Of a DNA stretch of 64,000 bases, positions 57,643-64,000 are shown piece after piece. The position numbers and the translations under genes are program-made. This stretch comes from Citrobacter sp. wls619 (lineage in GTDB: Bacteria; Pseudomonadota; Gammaproteobacteria; Enterobacterales; Enterobacteriaceae), in contig NZ_SZXJ01000101.1 of assembly GCF_005281345.1 (NCBI RefSeq), positions 105,371 to 169,370 on the forward strand, read 5' to 3'. The number at the start of each line of letters is the position of its first letter. Position 1 is the stretch's first letter. Under the pieces are notes generated by a model that was not told the DNA's origin, made no database searches, and saw nothing but the letters and a program-made list of their open reading frames with translations.

Positions 57643-58779
57643 ATGAAAAGAGAATACAGTTTAGATCTGGCCCGTCTGGTGGCCGCTTATTGTGTGTTGT
57701 TTAGCCATTTTGTTCTGAGTGGTACATTTGATGAGACATCGCGAACCTGGACCGGAAGTACAGAAAGCCTCCCCCTGCTAAGTAAATCATCACAATCATT
57801 ATGGATGCTTGATACCTTTATGCTGGGGAAATGGCAAACGGCAGTGGCCATCTGGGGAGTTGCATTATTCTTTCTGATTAGTGGCTGGGTTGTGCCGCCT
57901 ATGCTATCCAGGTATTCGCGCCAGCAGTTTCTGATTAATCGCTTGTTCCGTATCTTCCCAATGCTGATTTTTGCCGTGATAATGGCTGCAACTATTCAGT
58001 ACCTGTTTGGCGATCGCCACTCACTGAGTACGGTTAATGTTCTATCAACCATGACTCTGACCAGTCAGTTTTTCGGTTATCCGTTAACTCTCGCGGTTGT
58101 CTGGACGCTGCTTATTGAGTTCAAATTCTATTTACTGATCACACTACTTGGGCATCTTAACTGCAAGAAGATTCTGTCTGCCGCTTCTCTGATGTTGCTA
58201 CTGCTGATCTTTCAAATAAACCTTGTCAGGCACGGTGTTTATTCCACCTCACCTCAAATGTTAAGTATCACCAACGCATTCGCTCATGATTTTTGCTTTA
58301 TGATTTTCATGTTATGCGGTTCCGCTCTCTTTTTGATAGTTAATAATACAAAACCTAATTTCAAAACAGTTGGGACATTGTTTTTGATACTGTCTGCTTA
58401 TAATATTTACCGCTACCTCTGTATCAATCAGCTTGGGATACAACTTCATCAGGACATTAACGTTGCCACACAAATCATTGCGGGTCTGTTTTTTGGGTTG
58501 TGTCTGCTTACCAATAAATGTTTTTCCGGTGAAAACGCCCTTACGCATGCTATATGCAAACTATCTAACGTGACCTATTCGCTATATCTGCTACATGTCC
58601 CTATTGGCTTTTTTTTATTGTCACGATTACGGCATTTTATCGATAACCAATATTTCTTGTTGATGGTCGTGACACTGAGTGTATCCCTGATAGCTGCTGT
58701 GACTTATCGGCTTATTGAGCTACCAGGGAATCGATTGGGGAAAACATTGCTAATACCCTGGATACCAAGAAAAATATAG
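57643..58779 (+). CDS. Membrane acyltransferase (OafA/YrhL, acyltransferase 3 family)
   Basis: A 378-residue integral membrane protein with about ten hydrophobic helices. It begins MKREYSLDLARLVAAYCVLFSHFV, where the Arg and His match the family's catalytic N-terminal segment (usually ...DGLRAxAxLxVxxxH). Later landmarks are FFLISGWVVPPML and NRLFRIFPMLIFAV, and the YSLYLLHVPIGFFLL segment near the end. The frame is intact. Proteins of this family O-acetylate O-antigen or other glycans, and phage-borne copies change serotype. Its place between a recombinase fragment and a tail-fibre remnant supports a phage origin. Lower GC than the flanking core genes fits transfer. Confidence 0.82.
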   Translation: MKREYSLDLARLVAAYCVLFSHFVLSGTFDETSRTWTGSTESLPLLSKSSQSLWMLDTFMLGKWQTAVAIWGVALFFLISGWVVPPMLSRYSRQQFLINRLFRIFPMLIFAVIMAATIQYLFGDRHSLSTVNVLSTMTLTSQFFGYPLTLAVVWTLLIEFKFYLLITLLGHLNCKKILSAASLMLLLLIFQINLVRHGVYSTSPQMLSITNAFAHDFCFMIFMLCGSALFLIVNNTKPNFKTVGTLFLILSAYNIYRYLCINQLGIQLHQDINVATQIIAGLFFGLCLLTNKCFSGENALTHAICKLSNVTYSLYLLHVPIGFFLLSRLRHFIDNQYFLLMVVTLSVSLIAAVTYRLIELPGNRLGKTLLIPWIPRKI

Positions 58780-58785
58780 TCTAAC

Positions 58786-59374
58786 TTACGCCAACGGAGG
58801 AACCGGCCAGTTAATATCTGGCGCAGTGCTAGTATCAATCGCTGTCACTGCGTCGATGTAATCCAGCACAGCATTCAGCCGCAATTTCTCTGCATCAGTC
58901 AGCGTGTGCTGACCTGCAATTTTAGCTGTAGCAGGCTGACTAACTGAATCGCCACATCGATCAGCGATTGTTTTATAGCATCAGCAGCGGCAACGTCCGC
59001 ATTACGCTGAGCAGCAACATCAGTGACCCACTCGCTGCCGTTCCACGCATCAAAGGGCGTTGACGGTGGGACAGTAGTTATATTATCGGCATGCTCGCTC
59101 AGTTCGGTAATTCCGGTAGGACACCCGGTTTCTGTGTCATAAACGATTTCTCTTCGGTGGTCTGCAATATATTCCCACTCATCATTGTTTGTCTGACGAC
59201 ACACGGCAAAACCTGTTTTTCCAGTAAGCGGGGCATTGGCACAGGAATTAACGTCAGGGTGTTATCGCCGGTTTGCTCTATATGCCGCTCAGCAAGCTCA
59301 TTTTCACTGTTGCTCATCATACCGAAGGCCATCGCCGTCAGCAGATGGCTGGTCAGTTCCATCTGACAGACCAT
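58786..59374 (-). pseudogene. Prophage tail-fibre assembly (Tfa) gene, frameshifted
   Basis: Three minus-strand frames join into one phage protein. The first ends TGDNTLTLIPVPMP (about 59240). The second runs PLTGKTGFAVCRQTNNDEW to AIKQSLIDVA (59230-58950), and the third from DSVSQPATAKIAG to the stop after DTSTAPDINWPVPP (58950-58786). The last two contain the tail-fibre assembly signatures WNGSEW and DTSTAPDINWP. At least two single-base shifts therefore separate coding blocks, and the gene is dead. The remaining 59375-59566 holds no gene I can identify and is probably further phage debris up to the tRNA. Confidence 0.8.
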
Positions 59375-59566
59375 TTTGACCTGCGGGTAGAGCGCCGGTT
59401 TCCCGGCATGCGTCTGTCGGGGGAAAGCGATATCGTTCTCTGACGTGTCCAGTGTGCATCAGAACACGCGAAGCAAATTGACTCGATTTTTAGTGATGAT
59501 GTCCCCAATATGTCCCATCTGGGAAATAAGGAACCTGCAGAAAATGGGTAAGCTACTGAAATAAAA

Positions 59567-59643
59567 TGGTACGCCCTGTAGGATTCGAACCTACGACCTA
59601 CGGCTTAGAAGGCCGTTGCTCTATCCAACTGAGCTAAGGGCGC
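59567..59643 (-). tRNA. argU: tRNA-Arg(UCU)
   Basis: The minus strand reads GCGCCCTTAGCTCAGTTGGA at the 5' end, anticodon loop CTTCTAA (anticodon UCU), T-loop GGTTCGAATCC and encoded CCA. Acceptor and other stems pair. It decodes the rare AGA and AGG codons. It is called fimU in Salmonella, where it sits in the fim cluster, and it is the integration site of DLP12 in E. coli. It is divergent from fimW; the 254-bp gap to fimW shows no other gene. Confidence 0.98.
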
Positions 59644-59897
59644 ATAGAGAAGTGATGACTTCATGCAGATGAAACGCGTGAATTATACGGTCAGCGCTTG
59701 CTGAGTCAATGCCTTTTGTTCCGGTTGCTGACGAAGTGTACGAATGTTGTTTTTTCTGGTCGTTCATGAGGTTCCAGGAAATCACCTGGTAACAACTCAG
59801 CCAGCATAATGCAGGATTTAAGGTTACAAGTATTTAGAAAATTAATGATTTTGCTTAACATTCCCCAACCACTTCCCTGCTGTTCAGGACCTCGTCA

Positions 59898-60491
59898 ATG
59901 TTAAGTATCGCTATCAAGGAAGAAAATAGTCATTTCGAACATGGGCTGAAAATCATCATCTCCCGCCTGGCAAATCAGTGGCATCAGGACATCTGCTTTT
60001 TACCTACCGAAGATATCGATCGCGCAGACATCGCCTTTATTTCGCTGGATGACGATTGGCTCAGTGCAGGATGTTATCAGGTTCCCGTCCACACCAGACG
60101 CCAGCATCGGGTTATCATCTGCAACGGAGGCGATAAAGATAAGCTGATGTTTCGCCCCTGCCTGTATATGCTGCCGCTGATCTATCGGGAAGATAATGTG
60201 GAAGCGATAACCCAAAAATTGATCCTGATTCTGCAAAAACGTGCGCTCCGCCACAGTGTGCCTGCAACCATCTGCCATTACTGTACCACCCGCAACTTTT
60301 CGGTGGAGGAACGCCAGTTCTTAATGCTACTTGCCAGCGGTAACACGCTCGCTGAAACAGCACATCTTCTCTCCATCAGCGATATCCAGGCCAGAGCAAC
60401 TCGCCGCCGTATTATGAAAAAGCTGGATGTGAAAAATGATCAGCAATTTTTAAGGTATATCAGGGCACACCTGAGTTTTCTGCAACAGTAG
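59898..60491 (+). CDS. fimW: Fimbrial regulator FimW
   Basis: FimW is a negative regulator of type 1 fimbriae in Salmonella, acting with FimZ. The 197-residue protein starts MLSIAIKEENSHFEHGLKIIISRL. Its N-terminal half follows a receiver plan without a phospho-acceptor (ADIAFISLDDDW, where Ser occupies the Asp position). It carries a Cys pair (ICHYC) before a LuxR-type helix-turn-helix (VEERQFLMLLASGNTLAETA, ARATRRRIMKKLDVKN). It is the first gene of a tandem fimW-EAL-fimY set, running toward fimZ. Confidence 0.9.
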   Translation: MLSIAIKEENSHFEHGLKIIISRLANQWHQDICFLPTEDIDRADIAFISLDDDWLSAGCYQVPVHTRRQHRVIICNGGDKDKLMFRPCLYMLPLIYREDNVEAITQKLILILQKRALRHSVPATICHYCTTRNFSVEERQFLMLLASGNTLAETAHLLSISDIQARATRRRIMKKLDVKNDQQFLRYIRAHLSFLQQ

Positions 60492-60499
60492 AGTGAGTC

Positions 60500-61387
60500 T
60501 TGCTGTCGGACATTTTATTGAGAAATGTCTCATCATCAATTAAGTATCGGCACCTACTGTACCTAACCGCATGCTGCCAGAATACCCTATGTATATTATT
60601 TCCGGGGAAACAAATAGACATACTCGGTAATATTTGCTCTGACGCCAGGGGGGATATCGTGGCACCGAGCCTGTTATTATGGAATGATAAATCTGAGTAC
60701 TCTGTCTTTACCGCCAAAAACAGCGATGCAGAACCCCTGCAATTCGCACTTAAATTCGAGCCCATTGTCGATTTGTCTACCGCGTTGAGATACGGTTGTG
60801 AGGTCCTCACACATCTTCCCGCAAATATAAACAGTGAAAAATATTTTCACCAACTGTCGGTTCAGCATCGACAGCATCTGTTTTATCAGCAAATTGACAA
60901 AATTAAGTGCTACCAACCGGGGCTACGCTACTCATTGAATTTACCGATGCAAGCCTTTCTGAGTTGGCCGCTATTCCATTCCCTGATTACGCCCTCTCCG
61001 TCCAGCTTGATTATCGAAATACAAGATCCAAATACGTTTTATTCTTTAAGTACACCCCAGCGGGCGACCGTCTACGACGTAATTCAACATCTTGAAGACC
61101 ATGGTATCCCAATATGGCTGGATGACGTCAATGAGGAACTGCTTGGCACATTCACCGCAGCCAACTGGCATTTGTCAGGGGTGAAGTTAGATAAAAATAC
61201 GTTCTGGACACTCAGCCATGTGCCAGAAAAACTCCGCCAGGTTATTCAAATGGGGCGCGCAATCGCCAGCCTGGTAGTAGTTGAAGGAATTGAAACGCAA
61301 CAACAGCAGGAAATTGCCCTGCGCGCTGGCGCAAATTTGGGTCAGGGATATTTGTGGCCAGCCATTTATCCAGAGCAGGCGCAATAG
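60500..61387 (+). CDS. EAL-domain protein of the fim cluster (STM0551-like)
   Basis: A c-di-GMP phosphodiesterase-type protein in the position of Salmonella STM0551, between fimW and fimY. The signature is E101-V102-L103 rather than EAL. The other active-site positions are kept: N147, E173, D208/D209, K229, E262 and Q282 (GQGYLWP), so activity is possible. The frame has no ATG before the EAL domain; it opens at TTG 60500 after GAGTGAG, eight bases past the fimW stop, so the start is uncertain and translation may be coupled. The first 75 residues have no recognised domain. It could repress fimbriae by degrading c-di-GMP. Confidence 0.78.
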   Translation: MLSDILLRNVSSSIKYRHLLYLTACCQNTLCILFPGKQIDILGNICSDARGDIVAPSLLLWNDKSEYSVFTAKNSDAEPLQFALKFEPIVDLSTALRYGCEVLTHLPANINSEKYFHQLSVQHRQHLFYQQIDKIKCYQPGLRYSLNLPMQAFLSWPLFHSLITPSPSSLIIEIQDPNTFYSLSTPQRATVYDVIQHLEDHGIPIWLDDVNEELLGTFTAANWHLSGVKLDKNTFWTLSHVPEKLRQVIQMGRAIASLVVVEGIETQQQQEIALRAGANLGQGYLWPAIYPEQAQ

Positions 61388-61410
61388 ATACGGACAGGGA
61401 AAAAGGAAGG

Positions 61411-62133
61411 ATGCGCAGTGTAAAACGCCGGGAACGGCATCGCCGTTTACGAAACGCCCACTGTACCTGGCAATATGATCACTGTGCACCGCAGGAATTT
61501 GACAGAATTGAGTATCTGGCTCAAAAACTTGATTACACATTACCGGGCGACACGATATCTCAAGCAATTATCACAACCGACAACTATCTCGGCTACACGC
61601 TAAATCGCTATTTATTTTCGGGTACACACACGGCCATCTTCCAGACGATTGAATCGGCCCTGCCACTGTTGAAAGAGTCTGAAGCTAGTCAGTTAGTGGT
61701 TGATATGGATGGTGCATCACGCTCATATTTCGATGTTCTGGAATATCTTCGCCGACTCATTAAAGAACAGGATAACATTCAAATTTTCATATTACTTCCT
61801 GGTCACCACGAAGCGCTCAGTCACTTTATTTCGATGGCTGGGCCATTCTATATCCTGCCGCGCCGTCAGGGCCTCCCGGAGATGCGCCATGCTTTATTAT
61901 CGATGAAGCCGGATCATATTCATTCCGGACACATAAATCAGGCTGACTGGGAGATGATCTCATTACTGTCACAAGGTAAATCATTAAAGCAGATTGCTCT
62001 GCTGCAGGCTCAACCCTATCACCGCGTTATCTATCGCTTGAACCAACTGATCACGCAACTGGGGTTGCCACATCGCCAACGTTTTTTGCATCTGATACAT
62101 CGCCTGAGCGTTACCTCTCCCCATTTAATTTAA
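61411..62133 (+). CDS. fimY: Fimbrial regulator FimY
   Basis: FimY is an activator needed with FimZ for type 1 fimbriae in Salmonella. ATG 61411, next to AAGGAAGG, gives 240 residues, the Salmonella length, beginning MRSVKRRERHRRLRNAHCTW. The body has a receiver-like fold without clear phosphorylation site (SQLVVDMDGASRSYFDVLE). It ends in a LuxR-like helix-turn-helix (ADWEMISLLSQGKSLKQIALLQ). Arg codons at the start are CGN types, with a single AGA at codon 32. An in-frame ATG at 61354 lies inside the EAL gene and is not needed. Confidence 0.88.
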   Translation: MRSVKRRERHRRLRNAHCTWQYDHCAPQEFDRIEYLAQKLDYTLPGDTISQAIITTDNYLGYTLNRYLFSGTHTAIFQTIESALPLLKESEASQLVVDMDGASRSYFDVLEYLRRLIKEQDNIQIFILLPGHHEALSHFISMAGPFYILPRRQGLPEMRHALLSMKPDHIHSGHINQADWEMISLLSQGKSLKQIALLQAQPYHRVIYRLNQLITQLGLPHRQRFLHLIHRLSVTSPHLI

Positions 62134-62722
62134 CACCCTAACCCTCTGTGATATAAGAATTTATAGGAAATTACTTATTTTCAACTGAGAAAACGAATGT
62201 GATTTTTACAAACATTTAATATTTACAACTATTCCTGGTATTATATGTCTCGCAGGTATCCTGCTTTAGCTGACAGAATCAGTACATTTCAACAAAAAAG
62301 AATTGCCTCGCCGCCTTAACAAAACCTAAACAATTAGCCCATTGTGTCGTTTTTACTATTTAAAAAATTTTTTCAATCTGCCATAATTCAAACAGCAGGA
62401 GATTAATATCAATAGTCATTACCATGCCCTGATCTTTCAGGATATCCTAACAGACATTATGAACTTACGTGCTGTAAGCCTTTTCCGAAAGTGCAGAGCA
62501 GGTATAATCCTCACTGTTTTCTGATTAATTGTAAGTTTTCCCTGGTGTGAAATGGATATTCCACAAACTCATTGTTCTGACGTAGAACAGCCGAATAAAC
62601 AAGGATGACATAATATTTATTCGGTTCTTCTTCCAGAGCAATCCTTGGCTATTTGACAATATTATAACGCCTGATGTTTTATCAAAATCGCAAGATACAC
62701 AAACAGTTTGAGGCATACAACA
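62134..62722. promoter_or_regulatory. fimY-fimZ intergenic control region
   Basis: A 589-bp AT-rich region without a credible gene. It has long A/T tracts (for example TTTAAAAAATTTTTTC near 62365) typical of bent or H-NS-bound DNA. A TTGACA hexamer at 62653-62658 lies about 65 bp upstream of fimZ and may be its -35 element, although the -10 partner is weak. Separate fimY and fimZ promoters are known in Salmonella. Confidence 0.55.
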
Positions 62723-63355
62723 ATGAAACCAGCATCCGTTATCATTATGGACGAACACCCTATTGTCAGAATGTCGATAGAAGTACTGCTCGAAAAGAAT
62801 AGTAATATTCAGGTTGTTCTGGAGACCGATGACAGCCGTGCAGCAATAGATCATCTGCGGACCTATCCAGTCGATCTGGTCATTCTGGATATTGAACTAC
62901 CTGGCTCCGATGGGTTTACATTACTCAAGAGAATAAAATCTCTGCAGGAAAAAACCCGGGTGCTGTTTCTATCCTCAAAGTCTGAATCATTTTATGCCGG
63001 ACGGGCTATCCGTGCCGGTGCCAATGGTTTCGTCAGCAAACGAAAGGATCTCAATGATATCTATAACGCGGTAAAAATGATTTTATCAGGATATTCATTT
63101 TTTCCTTCAGATACGCTTAATTTTATTAATAATATTAATATACGCAAAGGTGTACTGAATGACATGCCGTTATCGAATCGCGAGGTTACAGTTTTACGCT
63201 ATCTGGCGAATGGGTTATCTAATAAAGAAATTGCTGAGCAGCTTTTATTGAGTAATAAAACAATCAGTGCTCACAAAGCTAACATCTATTCCAAGCTCGG
63301 ACTACATACCATTGTTGAGCTAATCGATTATGCAAAGATGCATGAATTAATGTAA
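62723..63355 (+). CDS. fimZ: Fimbrial response regulator FimZ
   Basis: FimZ is a NarL/FixJ-type response regulator that activates the fimA promoter. ATG 62723 gives 210 residues (MKPASVIIMDEHPIVRMSIEVLL). The receiver is complete, with the acidic pair D10/E11, phospho-acceptor Asp56 (LVILDIELPG), the Ser switch and Lys in LFLSSKSE. The LuxR DNA-binding domain is canonical (LSNREVTVLRYLANGLSNKEIAEQLLLSNKTISAHKANIYSKLGL). It converges on fimF. Unlike the other LuxR proteins in this window it retains a phosphorylatable Asp. Confidence 0.95.
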   Translation: MKPASVIIMDEHPIVRMSIEVLLEKNSNIQVVLETDDSRAAIDHLRTYPVDLVILDIELPGSDGFTLLKRIKSLQEKTRVLFLSSKSESFYAGRAIRAGANGFVSKRKDLNDIYNAVKMILSGYSFFPSDTLNFINNINIRKGVLNDMPLSNREVTVLRYLANGLSNKEIAEQLLLSNKTISAHKANIYSKLGLHTIVELIDYAKMHELM

Positions 63356-63358
63356 TCA

Positions 63359-63387
63359 CACTCCCGGCGAGGCGTCGTTCGGGAGTG
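63359..63387. terminator. Hairpin between fimZ and fimF
   Basis: CACTCCCG and CGGGAGTG form an 8-bp perfect stem around a 13-base loop in the 50-bp gap between the converging genes. It is probably bidirectional. Confidence 0.75.
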
Positions 63388-63405
63388 AATTATCAGCGCA
63401 TGATA

Positions 63406-63924
63406 TCAATTGTAGTTAATCATAAAGGTAGCATCTGCTTTCGCGATCCCCGGTTGAACGCCCTCTGCCAGCGCAATATAGTTGGCAAAAAAAGTCAGCA
63501 TCGCATTGCCATTTTCATCAATGTTTACTGTCTGACTGGCTTGTTCAAGCGGTAATCGCGTACGGTCGCTATCGTGCAATTCAATCGCGACCTTTTGTGC
63601 CATCACGGCATCGTCCAGCGCCAATAACGTGGTACCCGCTGCCGGCGTGCCGGAAAAGGTTATCGAGGCCGACCCCGGCGGGCAGCCTTCAAGTTTCAAC
63701 GTGAAGGGAACCGGTTGGGTCGTATCCCCGGTAGTCTTTAGCTGTTTTGTCGGCCAGGTGCCTAATTCAACTAACTTATTGTTGTCACTGGCAATAACCG
63801 CACAGGTGAAGTCCACGATATTACCGTGCAGTTCGATATTAATCTCACCCAGCGAGGTATCCGCCTGACATAGCGAACTGGCTGACACTGCGGATATCAA
63901 TACGAAAAGTGCACGACGTCTCAT
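63406..63924 (-). CDS. fimF: Type 1-like minor fimbrial subunit FimF/SfmF
   Basis: A pilin-fold adaptor subunit of the chaperone-usher fimbria. ATG 63924 gives 172 residues (MRRRALFVLISAV), matching SfmF and FimF; ATG 63942, overlapping the fimH stop, is possible. A signal peptide ends near SLCQA. The mature protein has the donor strand and the pilin Cys pair (VDFTCAV and LEGCPPGS), and the family ending ADATFMINYN. It is the last gene of the fimbrial operon, which continues beyond the right edge. Confidence 0.92.
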   Translation of the reverse strand: MRRRALFVLISAVSASSLCQADTSLGEINIELHGNIVDFTCAVIASDNNKLVELGTWPTKQLKTTGDTTQPVPFTLKLEGCPPGSASITFSGTPAAGTTLLALDDAVMAQKVAIELHDSDRTRLPLEQASQTVNIDENGNAMLTFFANYIALAEGVQPGIAKADATFMINYN

Positions 63925-63934
63925 TGTTCTCTGC

Positions 63935-64000
63935 TTATTCATAATCAACTCGCAGATAGCCACGGGCGGTGAAAGGCCCTTCCGCTGGTTTATTGCCCGT
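63935..64000 (-). CDS. fimH: Fimbrial adhesin FimH/SfmH, C-terminal end only
   Basis: The last 21 codons of a pilin-domain protein are visible: TGNKPAEGPFTARGYLRVDYE, then TAA at 63937-63935. The ending is the one expected for the tip adhesin that precedes fimF in Salmonella and E. coli sfm operons. The rest lies outside the window, so assignment depends on gene order. Confidence 0.72.
   Translation of the reverse strand, partial: TGNKPAEGPFTARGYLRVDYE

Overview
The window is a chromosomal segment of an enterobacterium, most likely Citrobacter or a very close relative. The enterobactin, ybd, nfsB, pheP, cus and argU order follows the E. coli backbone. The romA-ramA/ramR locus and the fimW-EAL-fimY-fimZ regulatory block beside tRNA-Arg(UCU) are instead typical of Citrobacter, Salmonella, Klebsiella and Enterobacter. 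Species assignment is inference from gene content and protein resemblance.

Layout. (1) 1-15 kb: enterobactin synthesis, export, uptake and iron release (entC partial, fepB, entS, fepDGC, entF-ybdZ-fes, fepA, entD), with Fur-box-like sites in all three divergent promoter regions. (2) 15-23.5 kb: a GNAT acetyltransferase, ybdK, ybdJ, the efflux-regulatory set ramA-romA/ramR with an exact RamR palindrome, ybdF, nfsB, mechanosensitive channel ybdG and pheP. (3) 23.5-45.5 kb: a block absent between pheP and cusA in E. coli K-12. It holds a TonB-dependent receptor with a YncE-like lipoprotein, a coiled-coil protein with a J-domain HPD motif, a LuxR-type regulator followed by a 3112-residue autotransporter, an operon resembling Klebsiella mrkH-mrkI-mrkJ (c-di-GMP effector, LuxR regulator, EAL phosphodiesterase), and the reactive-chlorine locus rclCBA/rclR. 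(4) 45.5-57.2 kb: the copper/silver efflux system cusCFBA with cusRS, a SilE-like metal-binding protein, two unrecognised His-rich exported proteins, a metallo-beta-lactamase-fold hydrolase and a universal stress protein. (5) 57.2-59.6 kb: a decayed prophage remnant beside argU/fimU, with a recombinase fragment, an intact membrane acyltransferase and a frameshifted tail-fibre assembly gene. (6) 59.6-64 kb: type 1-like fimbrial regulators fimW, an EAL protein, fimY and fimZ, then the 3' end of the fimbrial operon (fimF and the tail of fimH) on the other strand.

Themes. Iron acquisition dominates the left side. Envelope stress, drug and metal resistance (ram, rcl, cus) run through the middle. 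Two separate c-di-GMP-linked adhesion modules lie in the right half: the mrkHIJ-like genes facing the giant autotransporter, and the EAL gene inside the fim regulators. The mrkHIJ-like set has no fimbrial structural genes in this window, and its nearest surface structure is the autotransporter. That pairing is the best candidate here for an undescribed regulatory system.
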